From contig NZ_FNGY01000002.1 in assembly GCF_900103665.1 (NCBI RefSeq), positions 682,001 to 746,000 on the forward strand: 64,000 nucleotides of DNA, read 5' to 3'. Made by a program: the position numbers and the translations under genes. This DNA comes from Pedobacter steynii (lineage in GTDB: Bacteria > Bacteroidota > Bacteroidia > Sphingobacteriales > Sphingobacteriaceae). Numbering within the stretch: the first letter of the stretch is position 1; every line of letters starts with the position of its first letter. The notes under the pieces are model-generated. The model was not told the origin of the DNA, made no database searches, and saw only the letters and a program-made list of their open reading frames with translations. Positions 43,480-52,472 of this stretch are shown here, one piece after another.

Positions 43480-44616
43480 ATGAACAAAATAACTTTTTTA
43501 GCGCTTACCATGATTCCATTTTATGGCTGGTCGCAAAATGTAAATTTTAATATAAAGGCGAAAATAGCTCAGCCTGGCTCGTCAGTGGCAAAAGTCTATT
43601 TGAATTATGATAAAGCTGGGGTTAGAATTACAGATTCTGCAACATTAAATAACGGGAGCTTTCAATTTAAAGGAAGCTTAGATGAACCGGTTAAGGCTCA
43701 GTTGATTCTTGATTCACAGGGAATAGGGCTTGCAAAGCTTACACCTGCAGCTGATTTCCTGCTTTTATATCTCGAAAAAGGTGAAATTGTCCTGAATGCT
43801 AAAGACTCTTTAAAAAATGCTGTAATTACAGGATCTCCGCTTAATGAGGACTACAAGAAATTTCGTGCTTTACTTGTTGGACCAGGAAAGAACCTGGCTT
43901 TAATTCAATCAGAATTCAATGCTGCTTCAAATGAACAGAAGAGCAATCCTGAGTTTCGGGGCAAGCTTGAATCCAGGTATGTTGCAGAAATGACAGCGAT
44001 TAAAGAGGGGCAGTTACTTTTTATTAAAAATAATCCGAATTCATTTCTTAGTCTTGAGCTGTTAAAAGAAGCAATGACTCAGTCTAATAATCCAACGATT
44101 ATTGAAACTTCTTTTAATATGTTAGCTGTTGAGTTGAAACAAACTGCAACAGGAAAAGCGCTGGCTGTTTTACTTTCAAAAGCAAAGCTTAGAGAAGTGG
44201 GCGCTCTTGCTCCGGATTTTACCCAAAATGATGTCAATGACAAGCCTGTTAGGCTTTCCGATTTTAAAGGGAAATATGTGTTGTTGGATTTTTGGGCATC
44301 ATGGTGTGCTCCATGTCGTGCTGAAAATCCAAATGTAGTGAAGGCCTACAATTTATTTAAAGATAAAGGATTCACAGTTCTTGGTGTTTCTCTGGATCAA
44401 CCGGGAAAGAAAGAGCTATGGTTACAGGCAATAAAGGCAGACGGTTTAGAGTGGACACAGGTTTCAGACCTTAAATTCTGGAACAATGAGGTGGCAAAAT
44501 TATATGGAGTGCAGGGTATTCCTCAAAATTATCTGATCGACCCGACCGGAAAGATTATAGCCAAAAACTTACGTGGCGATCAGCTGATCGAAAAATTGAC
44601 TTCGTTAATGTTGTAA
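43480..44616 (+). CDS. TlpA-like thioredoxin with N-terminal DUF4369 domain
   Basis: A 378-residue periplasmic protein (signal peptide ending in YGWSQ). Residues about 20-120 are a DUF4369-type beta domain (KVYLNYDKAGVRITDSATLN), then a helical linker, and from about 240 an AhpC/TlpA-type thioredoxin fold with Cys276-x-x-Cys279 in FWASWCAPCRAENP and the cis-Pro in GIPQNYLID. Such proteins keep cysteines of outer-membrane or secreted proteins reduced. It lies 59 bases after the MutS-like pair and 19 bases before the M16 peptidase, so it is in the same transcript. Confidence 0.9.
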   Translation: MNKITFLALTMIPFYGWSQNVNFNIKAKIAQPGSSVAKVYLNYDKAGVRITDSATLNNGSFQFKGSLDEPVKAQLILDSQGIGLAKLTPAADFLLLYLEKGEIVLNAKDSLKNAVITGSPLNEDYKKFRALLVGPGKNLALIQSEFNAASNEQKSNPEFRGKLESRYVAEMTAIKEGQLLFIKNNPNSFLSLELLKEAMTQSNNPTIIETSFNMLAVELKQTATGKALAVLLSKAKLREVGALAPDFTQNDVNDKPVRLSDFKGKYVLLDFWASWCAPCRAENPNVVKAYNLFKDKGFTVLGVSLDQPGKKELWLQAIKADGLEWTQVSDLKFWNNEVAKLYGVQGIPQNYLIDPTGKIIAKNLRGDQLIEKLTSLML

Positions 44617-44635
44617 ATTTTTAAAAAGCTGAAAT

Positions 44636-47419
44636 ATGAAATTAAGATATCTTTTAGTTTGGGCTGTGATCAGCTGTTCAATTTTCAAAGTTAAGGGCCA
44701 GGAATTGCCATTAGACCCAAAAGTCCGAACCGGAAAACTGTCAAATGGATTTACTTACTTTATTCGCCATAACCAGGAACCCAAAAATAGAGTGGTAATG
44801 TATCTCGCAAATAAAGTGGGATCCATTCTGGAAACCGATGCTCAGGTTGGGCTTGCCCACTTTACTGAGCACATGAGCTTTAACGGAACCAAGCATTATC
44901 CTAAAAGCGAACTTGTTAGTTATCTGCAAAAAGTAGGTGTTCGGTTTGGGGCTGATTTAAATGCTTATACCGGTTTCGATGAAACGGTTTATCAACTGCC
45001 CTTGCCTTCAGATAATCCGGAAATTTTAAATAATGGCATCCAGATCATGCGGGATTGGGCACAGGAAGCCATATTGGATACGGAGGATATTAATAATGAA
45101 CGGGGCGTGATTATGGAAGAAATGCGTTTAGGCAAAGGTGCTTCTGAACGTATGCAAAGAAAAACCTTGCCTTTGTTACTTAATCGATCCAGGTATGCCT
45201 CACGTCTCCCAATTGGAACCGAACAAGTTTTGTTTGGTTTTAAACCGGACGTTATCAGAACATTTTATAGAGATTGGTACCGGCCGAATTTACAGGCATT
45301 AATCATTGTAGGAGATATTGATGTGAATGAGATGGAGAAAATCATCAAGTCAAAATTCTCTGACCTCAAAAATCCAGATCGGGAAAAACCGAGAACCAGG
45401 TATACAGTTCCATTAACAGGGAAAAATCAGTTCATAGTGGTTACTGATAAAGAAACGCCCCAGACCGTTATGCAGATAATTGTCAAGCATAAAGCTAAAC
45501 AGGTTAAAACCGCTCTTGATTACAGGGGAGCGATGGTAAGAAGCTTGTTTAATCAAATTTTGGGTGGAAGATATACTGAATTATCAAAAAAGGAAGGTAC
45601 GCCTTATTTAAATGGAGGGGCTGGTATTAAAAATCTAATGGGTTTATTTGATACTTATGAGACCTCAGTAGTTGCCAAACCTGGAGAATTGGAGAAAGGT
45701 TTTAAAGCTGTTTGGCGGGAGTGTCGCCGAATTCAATTGTTTGGTTTTACGCAGTCTGAACTAGATCGGGCGAAACTAAATTATTTGAATGGGATGGAAG
45801 AATCAATGAAAGAAAAAGATAAGATCCGTTCGGACGCTTATGTAAATGAGTATCTTCAGTTCTTCTTAAAACAGACTGCGGCTCCTGGTTTTGCAAAGGA
45901 GAATGAATTGGTGACTGGTTTTATTCCTGGTATTACGCTCAGGGAACTAAATGCGGTTGTTAAGGAATATATCATTGCATCCAATCGTGACATCCTCATT
46001 ATGGCTCCTGAAAAGGATCGGGCAAGTTTACCAGATGAAAATAAAGTTTTAAGCTGGATAAAAGGTGTAGACGGGGAAAAACTGGAAAATTTTAAAGACA
46101 GTGTGAGCACATTACCTTTACTTATCCATACTCCTTTAGCCGGTAAGATTGTGAACGAGGCATATGATCAGGTGCTGGGCATAAAAACGCTTGTCCTAAG
46201 TAATGGAGTACGCGTAATATTGAAGAAAACTGATTTTAAAAATAACGAGATCTTGTTCAACGGTTTTTCAAAAGGGGGAACTTCTTTATATAGCGATGCC
46301 GATTACCAGACCGCTGTAAATGCTGCAAGTATAGTTTCATTAAGTGGTGTTGGTAATTATAATTCTATTCAGCTAAACAAGTTTCTTCTTGGCAAGCAGG
46401 TAAATGTAGCGCCCTATGTAAATGAATTGGTGCAGGGTTTTAATGGAATCACAACAATTAGAGACCTTGAAACTTCGCTGCAATTGGTTTATGGTTATTT
46501 CACTGAACCGCGTAAAGATGTGACGGTTTTTGAAGGACTAACCGCAAATGCAAAATCCAGGGTCGTAAATAGAGGAAGTAGCCCTGATGAAGTTTTTAGC
46601 GATACCCTAAATGCGGTATTGGGCAATTATAACATCCGCCGTACCGGGCCGACTTTAGAAAAAATAAACCAAATTAATTTAGATAAGGCCATTCGTATTT
46701 ACAAAGAGCGGTTTGCAGATGCTTCGGGTTTTACATTTACTTTTACCGGGAGTATTGATGAAGAAAAGATCAAACCACTTTTGGAAACCTATCTCGGATC
46801 ATTGCCTTCTACCTACAAAAAGCAAGAATTTAGAAGCCTGGGTATCCATATTCCTGAGGGGAATATTTCAAAAACGGTCTATAAGGGAGCGGAACAGAAA
46901 GCAAATGTTTACTTGGTTTTTTCAGGAAAATTTGATTATACCTATGAGAACCGAATAAAGCTGGATGCTATAAAAGCAGTTTTGGAAATTAGAATGGTGG
47001 AAAGGTTGCGTGAGGAGGAAAGCGGAGTATATACACCAAGTGTTAAAGTCAATTCCTCTAAATATCCTGAGGAGAGGTTTAGTCTTGTTGTTTCCTTCGG
47101 TTGTGCTCCAGCGAATGTTGAGCGTTTGGTTGCTGCAGCACTAGATGAAGTAGCCAGTCTTGGAAGTAATGGTTCGGTACAGATAAATGTGGATAAATAT
47201 AGGGCTGAAGCAACACGTCAGCATGAATCCGGATTGACAACAAATGGATTTTGGCTTAGCTATATCACTGGACAGTTACTTAACAACGATCCACTTGATC
47301 AGGTTTTTGGTTTCGATACCTTAATAAATCAAATTTCTACAAGTAGTGTGCGTGAAACGGCAAAAAAATATTTAACGGGAAAGAATTTGATTAAACTTAT
47401 TCTGCTCCCGGAAAAATAA
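44636..47419 (+). CDS. M16-family zinc peptidase (pitrilysin/PqqL-like)
   Basis: A 927-residue peptidase with two M16 halves. The inverted zinc motif is HFTEH (His75, Glu78, His79) followed by NGTKHYPKSELVSYLQKVG, and the third ligand region is NNERGVIMEEMRLG. A signal peptide is present (CSIFKVKGQ). The second half lacks the motif, as usual. PqqL-type enzymes degrade small proteins or peptides in the periplasm; here it would process peptides brought in by SusCD or trim a precursor exported by the ABC system (inference). It is the last gene of the long locus. Confidence 0.9.
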   Translation: MKLRYLLVWAVISCSIFKVKGQELPLDPKVRTGKLSNGFTYFIRHNQEPKNRVVMYLANKVGSILETDAQVGLAHFTEHMSFNGTKHYPKSELVSYLQKVGVRFGADLNAYTGFDETVYQLPLPSDNPEILNNGIQIMRDWAQEAILDTEDINNERGVIMEEMRLGKGASERMQRKTLPLLLNRSRYASRLPIGTEQVLFGFKPDVIRTFYRDWYRPNLQALIIVGDIDVNEMEKIIKSKFSDLKNPDREKPRTRYTVPLTGKNQFIVVTDKETPQTVMQIIVKHKAKQVKTALDYRGAMVRSLFNQILGGRYTELSKKEGTPYLNGGAGIKNLMGLFDTYETSVVAKPGELEKGFKAVWRECRRIQLFGFTQSELDRAKLNYLNGMEESMKEKDKIRSDAYVNEYLQFFLKQTAAPGFAKENELVTGFIPGITLRELNAVVKEYIIASNRDILIMAPEKDRASLPDENKVLSWIKGVDGEKLENFKDSVSTLPLLIHTPLAGKIVNEAYDQVLGIKTLVLSNGVRVILKKTDFKNNEILFNGFSKGGTSLYSDADYQTAVNAASIVSLSGVGNYNSIQLNKFLLGKQVNVAPYVNELVQGFNGITTIRDLETSLQLVYGYFTEPRKDVTVFEGLTANAKSRVVNRGSSPDEVFSDTLNAVLGNYNIRRTGPTLEKINQINLDKAIRIYKERFADASGFTFTFTGSIDEEKIKPLLETYLGSLPSTYKKQEFRSLGIHIPEGNISKTVYKGAEQKANVYLVFSGKFDYTYENRIKLDAIKAVLEIRMVERLREEESGVYTPSVKVNSSKYPEERFSLVVSFGCAPANVERLVAAALDEVASLGSNGSVQINVDKYRAEATRQHESGLTTNGFWLSYITGQLLNNDPLDQVFGFDTLINQISTSSVRETAKKYLTGKNLIKLILLPEK

Positions 47420-47596
47420 GAATTACACAAACTAGTATGGCTCGTTTCGACTAAAATGAATAGCGTCATTAAGTTTCATTAATCGTGTAATCGATAAAAC
47501 TTTACTCATAGAGAATAAATTTAGGTTGGTGTCGTAGCGTATCTGGATGGAACCTGCCACCTTTTAGTTAATGATTAGTTTTTAATGAGTGCGTTG

Positions 47597-47628
47597 GAAT
47601 AGGCCTGGGTAATCCGGGCTATTCTTTT
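47597..47628 (+). terminator. terminator at the end of the long transport locus
   Basis: GAATAGG..CC and GG..CTATTC arms with an internal mismatch enclose a short loop and are followed by TTTTT. The gap from 47420 to 47741 holds nothing else certain. Confidence 0.65.
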
Positions 47629-47741
47629 TATAAATCATTCTTTGAAAAAATAACCATTAACCGATGGATTGACAGCGTTTTATCAGGTAACTTCTTTAGA
47701 AAAGTTGTTAATTATGATTAATTTTACTTTTCTTTTTGATC

Positions 47742-48323
47742 ATGGGAACTAAATGCACGCTTTCAGATATCACCTTGACTGAGCAACTGAAACTTGGCAG
47801 TCATTTAGCATATACTGAAATCTATGAACGGTATTTTGGTATTTTATATGTGCATGCCTGCAAACGCATGTATAACCATGAAGATGCCCGTGATCTTGTG
47901 CAGGAAACCTTTTTTAATTTATGGACGAGAAGGGAACACCTGATTCCCGAAAAAGGTGTGGCACCTTATCTGTATAGGTCTGTTCGGAACGGTCTGATTG
48001 ATTTGATGAGTAAACAGAGCATCTGCTCAAAATACATTACTTCATTAAGCGAGCTGTCAAAATGTTCAGTTTCTATTACCGATTACCCGATAAGGGAACA
48101 CCAACTGGCGGCCATTATTGAAAAAGAAATTGATGCTTTATCACCTCGCATGCGAGAAGTTTTCATCCTCAGCAGAAAGCAGTATCTGAGTCATAAAGAA
48201 ATAGCGGAACAACTTCATACTTCAGAGCTTACGGTGAAAACTCAGATTAAACAGGCACTGAGGATATTACGTGGTAAACTTAGTCTAATTGCTTATCTGG
48301 CAGTACTCTTCCGAATTTATTAA
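47742..48323 (+). CDS. ECF RNA polymerase sigma factor
   Basis: A 193-residue sigma factor (ATG at 47742; the frame is open two codons earlier). Region 2: AYTEIYERYFGILYVHACKR, DARDLVQETFFNLWTRREHL, YLYRSVRNGLIDLMSKQS. Region 4: LSPRMREVFILSRKQYLSHK then EIAEQLHTSELTVKTQIKQA. No FecR gene follows on this strand. The only unpaired FecR in the window is at 55971-57083 on the other strand, so the two are probably partners around the SusCD-metalloprotease operon (inference). It is convergent with the metalloprotease gene. Confidence 0.9.
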   Translation: MGTKCTLSDITLTEQLKLGSHLAYTEIYERYFGILYVHACKRMYNHEDARDLVQETFFNLWTRREHLIPEKGVAPYLYRSVRNGLIDLMSKQSICSKYITSLSELSKCSVSITDYPIREHQLAAIIEKEIDALSPRMREVFILSRKQYLSHKEIAEQLHTSELTVKTQIKQALRILRGKLSLIAYLAVLFRIY

Positions 48324-48435
48324 AGACAATAATTTAAATAACACAAAAAAGAGGTTGATCACTGTTTTATCAATGATACAACCTCTTCTAAAGATTTATT
48401 TTATAAATCCCGGATGTTTTTAATCACGTGAATGA

Positions 48436-50946
48436 TTAAGCATTAGGTTTTCCACCGGAATTGATATTGACCTTTGCATCTAAAGCTCTTTTGAGGTGCC
48501 TGTAAAGTGAGTTTAAATGATTTTTGTTGGGTGCTTCCACACTTCTTTTTGCATCAATTCTGATTTTTTCAGCAAGATGGATTGCATGTGTCTCCAATAC
48601 GGTTTGTGTTGCGCTCAAGTCATCTGATTTCATGGCTGTCATAAGTATGGCAACGTATTGACTTTGCAGATCACGACGATAAGGATCTGTTGCTTTATTG
48701 ATGGATAAATTAGAGAAAATGGCACTTTCCAGATCTTTTAACATTTCTGAAGCGGTATAAGCTTTGCCGGGAAAATTGCTTTCTAAACTGATCAACTGAG
48801 TGATTTTATCATTGTTTAAAAGGGATTTTAAAATGTCCTTCTGGATTTTTGTAACCAAATTAAAGTCAGTTTTGGTGACCATGTATAATTTTGTGTCTAT
48901 CAGCCAGGATGGTGTATTGAACAATTGCAGATACAGGAATTCCATAGCGCGTTTTTGCTTTGCTTTTTCTACGATCTCATATTCAGAACCCGGTTGCTCA
49001 ACAGTTTTTGGGGTGATATAGACTCCACCGATGTTTCTTTGTACGTGGCCCATAAAACGTCCGAATTCGTTGACTAGTTCTTTATATAATTCGCCTGCAC
49101 GACTATAATCATTGTCTTTCTGATAGGTCCAGCTCATTAGCTGTGGTCTGATCCTTTTAAGATTTTTGATGCCATAAGTGCTGGCCAGCATTGCATCATT
49201 TCCAAGATCCTCACTCTGATCCCGGGGGTCGGTAGTATTTAGAGGGAAGCTATCCGTAATAGGATCCAGCTGACTGCCATAAAAATACTGTTTTCCGGAT
49301 GCCAGCTTTTCAATTACCCATTTATTTAAATAAGACTTTTCCTGTTCAGCAGTGCTGAATTGAGGTAACCATTTATAACCCCATTCTATTGCCCATTTAT
49401 CGTATTCACCGATCCTTGGAAAAATTCCTTTTTCGCTGATGTTATCTTCCGGTTGGGCCACATAGTTGAAACGCGCATAATCCATAATGGAAGGGGTGTG
49501 TCCATTTGCCTCCACCCATGCTTTATTACGCAGCTTTTCGACTTCGACGGTTGATGATGCGCCGAAGTTATGCTCCAGACCTAAAGTATGTCCAACTTCA
49601 TGTGAAGATACAAATCGAACCAGTTGTCCCATCAGTTCTTCATCCAGTTCTGGTTTGTGGGTTCTTGGATCTACAGCGCCTGCCTGAATCATATACCAGC
49701 TTTGTATCAGGTCTAATACCTGATGATACCAGTTGATATGGGTTTCCAGGATTTCACCACTTCTTGGGTCATTTACATTTGGCCCGGTTGCATTTGGCAC
49801 TACAGATGGTTTGTATACCAGTACAGAATGTCTGGCATCGTTCATGCTCCAGGTCGAATCATTCACTGGCGCTGTTTTACCGATAATGGCATTTTTAAAG
49901 CCTGCTTTTTCGAACGCAACATTCCAGTCGTTGATGCCGGCGATCAGGTAAGGGACCCATTTTTTCGGAGTGGCGGGATCGATATAGATGACAATCGGTT
50001 TCTTAGGTTCCACCAGTTCTCCATGCTGATACTTTTCTACATCTTCCGGTTTAGGTTCCATTCTCCATCTGAGGATATACTGAACAGGGGATACCCGGTG
50101 TGGATTGGCATCAAAATCAACATAGTTATTTGCAAAATAACCGATCCTTGGATCTTTTAAGCGTGGTTTCATCGGTACTTTCGGAAGTAATATGATAGAA
50201 CTGTTTAGTTCTGTCGTGTTCAGCAATTTGTTGCTTGTAAATGTCTTTACTGCTTTTATCTCGACGTTTTCAGGGAAGGCCTGTACGGAAGCGAGGTAGG
50301 AGCGGTCTATAGCGACATTATTAAACAAATCGCCAATCAGCGGAATGGGTTGTGTGAAAGCAGAGATTAGGCCGGAACCATTTAAAAAATCTGTAACGTC
50401 GATCACTGTACTTTTGTTTTCTGCATTGATGGCTTTGATCGGAAAAGAGGCTTCTATGGTACGAAGCGCATTGTTTTTCAAAGATTGAAAAAGTCCGTTT
50501 GCTGTGGTGTCGCGCGACAACTGTCCGAATTTATGGGAGCGAAGTACCAGACGGTCTCCGGGAATCTTATCAAATGATACTACTGCTCTTCCTAGTTCAT
50601 CTCCGCTAAATCCTATGTTGAAGAGTGGAATAACAAACTGTTCCGCACCTTTACTGATGCGGGTAACGGCAAGCATATCACGGTTTAACAAGGAGTCGGG
50701 GATTTCAAAAAAGTAGCGGTTTTTTACTACGTGGACTTTAAAAAAACCTTTCATTGTTTTGCTGTCGGCCGGAATGATTTCTTGATAAGACTTAATGTCA
50801 GTTGATGGAGTGATCTTCTTTTTGGCAGTGTCGATAGTTACAGGGACTGCTACCTTTTTCTTCTGCGAAAAAGAGGGGATAGAAACTGCGAGAAATAAGC
50901 CCAAAGAAGTGGAAAATATCCAGGCGCTTTTTTTTGATATATACAT
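48436..50946 (-). CDS. zinc-dependent metalloprotease (DUF5117/DUF4953 type)
   Basis: An 836-residue secreted protein (signal peptide ending SIPSFSQ). The zinc motif is HEVGHTLGLEH (His449, Glu450, His453, His459) followed by NFGASSTVE. The N-terminal 300 residues match the DUF5117/DUF5118 region (VKNRYFFEIPDSLLNRDMLA), and the part after the motif matches DUF4953 (HTPSIMDYARFNYVAQPEDN). This large Bacteroidota family is poorly characterised. It is the last gene of the minus-strand operon after SusC and SusD, supporting a peptide-uptake role for that set. Confidence 0.9.
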   Translation of the reverse strand: MYISKKSAWIFSTSLGLFLAVSIPSFSQKKKVAVPVTIDTAKKKITPSTDIKSYQEIIPADSKTMKGFFKVHVVKNRYFFEIPDSLLNRDMLAVTRISKGAEQFVIPLFNIGFSGDELGRAVVSFDKIPGDRLVLRSHKFGQLSRDTTANGLFQSLKNNALRTIEASFPIKAINAENKSTVIDVTDFLNGSGLISAFTQPIPLIGDLFNNVAIDRSYLASVQAFPENVEIKAVKTFTSNKLLNTTELNSSIILLPKVPMKPRLKDPRIGYFANNYVDFDANPHRVSPVQYILRWRMEPKPEDVEKYQHGELVEPKKPIVIYIDPATPKKWVPYLIAGINDWNVAFEKAGFKNAIIGKTAPVNDSTWSMNDARHSVLVYKPSVVPNATGPNVNDPRSGEILETHINWYHQVLDLIQSWYMIQAGAVDPRTHKPELDEELMGQLVRFVSSHEVGHTLGLEHNFGASSTVEVEKLRNKAWVEANGHTPSIMDYARFNYVAQPEDNISEKGIFPRIGEYDKWAIEWGYKWLPQFSTAEQEKSYLNKWVIEKLASGKQYFYGSQLDPITDSFPLNTTDPRDQSEDLGNDAMLASTYGIKNLKRIRPQLMSWTYQKDNDYSRAGELYKELVNEFGRFMGHVQRNIGGVYITPKTVEQPGSEYEIVEKAKQKRAMEFLYLQLFNTPSWLIDTKLYMVTKTDFNLVTKIQKDILKSLLNNDKITQLISLESNFPGKAYTASEMLKDLESAIFSNLSINKATDPYRRDLQSQYVAILMTAMKSDDLSATQTVLETHAIHLAEKIRIDAKRSVEAPNKNHLNSLYRHLKRALDAKVNINSGGKPNA

Positions 50947-51019
50947 GATGTAATCGTTGTTATGGAAAAAAAACGGCAGTTGTAATCTTTTTTTGATACA
51001 GCTGCCGTTTAGTAGGAAA

Positions 51020-52462
51020 TTAGTTATAGCCCGGGTTTTGTTTCAGGTTTGGATTTGCAAGAATATCTGATGGCGGGATTGGTAGAATTGCTTTATAAGG
51101 CATCCAGCTTCCACCTTTCAGCGGTACTGCGATCGACATTACATTGTCGAGGTTATTGCTGCGTTTTAAATCTAACCAGCGATGCCCCCATTCGGTGAAG
51201 AGTTCCAGTCTGCGTTCCTGAAGTATGGCATTGAGCAGTTCTGTCTGACCGGAAGCTAATGTAGGATCCAGGCCGGCACGGTCCCTGATTGCATTTAAAT
51301 CGTCTTTTGCTCCGGAAAGGTTACTTTGCTGTGCCCTTGCCTCTGCTCTGATCAGGTATTGCTCTGCCAGTCGCATCGCAATCGGGTATTCCGTAACTGC
51401 CACGGTACTACTAAGGGAGGATACCTTGTATTTATTCGCGAAAGAGAATGTAGTTACAGGGTTGGTCGTGGTGGTAAAAGTTCCAATCCATTTGCTCCGA
51501 CGCTGATCCTTTTGTTCGAAGGCGCTGACCAGCTGATTATTCAGGGCCAGTTGAGTAGTGAGTGCATAGCTGGCACTCACCACAAGGAAATTGGCATCAA
51601 TGGTATTTAAGTAAGTTTTCGATACCGGTTGTAAAGCAAAAATGATTTCTGTACTTCCTTTCAGGAAAACCTGGTTAAGGTCTTTTACCAGGGTATATCT
51701 TGAATTTCCGATGAGTTCAGAAGCTTCATTTTCGGCGCTTCTCCAATTCTGCAGATAGAGGTAAACTCTGGCCAGCATGGCCGCTGCGACCTGTTTATTT
51801 GGCCTTACCCTGTCTGTAACCGCTGCTCCGGAAGCATCCACATAAATATTATCTGGTAATCCGGCCTTTGCATCATTAAGGTCCTGAAGGATTTGCGCAT
51901 AAACAGTAGCAGCTGTACTATTGCTGAGCGTGTTGTTGTTCTGGTAATCATCTGTGGTGGTTAATGGAGGGGTTCCGTATAGATTAACCGCATAGAAGTA
52001 GATGAAGCCACGGAAAAATTTAAGCTCTGAAACCAGTTGGTTTTTTACCGATGGCGTGATCTGACCCGATTCACTGATCCCTTTTATGGTGGTGTTGCAG
52101 AAGAAGATTTCCTTATAAAATTCCGACCAGAAAGAAGGAGGGGATACCGCGGAATAGCTGTTGCTGTATAACAATCCAAGACTCTGGCTACCAGAACTTG
52201 TGGTTTTAAGTTCATCGGCAGCGAGGCCCATGCCAAGACTCACACTGTTTGAACCCTGGAAAAATGATCCTGCGGATAAATAGCTATAGATACCGGCTAC
52301 AGTTGACTGGGCCGAACTGTTCGACGTAAAAGCATTGGAGCTGTTTGCGTTTACGATGGAAGGGCCAACGTCAATCGCTTTTTTACAGCCGTTGACAGTG
52401 ATCAGCAGCACTGCAAGTGTGCTGAAAGCAAAAACAGTGATATATAGATTTTTAAGTTTCAT
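51020..52462 (-). CDS. SusD/RagB-family outer-membrane lipoprotein
   Basis: A 480-residue lipoprotein. The frame opens at 52594 inside the susC gene, but the natural start is the ATG at 52462, giving a signal ending in VNGC (Cys26). TPR-like helices (LVSELKFFRGFIYFYAVNLY, AAAMLARVYLYLQNWRSAEN) and the C-terminal part (RLAEQYLIRAEARAQQSNLS, ILQERRLELFTEWGHRWLDL) are typical. It starts 10 bases after susC and is its lid protein. Confidence 0.95.
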   Translation of the reverse strand: MKLKNLYITVFAFSTLAVLLITVNGCKKAIDVGPSIVNANSSNAFTSNSSAQSTVAGIYSYLSAGSFFQGSNSVSLGMGLAADELKTTSSGSQSLGLLYSNSYSAVSPPSFWSEFYKEIFFCNTTIKGISESGQITPSVKNQLVSELKFFRGFIYFYAVNLYGTPPLTTTDDYQNNNTLSNSTAATVYAQILQDLNDAKAGLPDNIYVDASGAAVTDRVRPNKQVAAAMLARVYLYLQNWRSAENEASELIGNSRYTLVKDLNQVFLKGSTEIIFALQPVSKTYLNTIDANFLVVSASYALTTQLALNNQLVSAFEQKDQRRSKWIGTFTTTTNPVTTFSFANKYKVSSLSSTVAVTEYPIAMRLAEQYLIRAEARAQQSNLSGAKDDLNAIRDRAGLDPTLASGQTELLNAILQERRLELFTEWGHRWLDLKRSNNLDNVMSIAVPLKGGSWMPYKAILPIPPSDILANPNLKQNPGYN

Positions 52463-52472
52463 GATGTTAAGT

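Noticed and set aside
47530..47562. Short stretch resembling both ends of tRNA-Pro (GGTGT..AGCGTA and CCTGCCACC)
   Set aside because: The anticodon arm is missing and the matches are short; it could be chance, so I do not call a tRNA relic.
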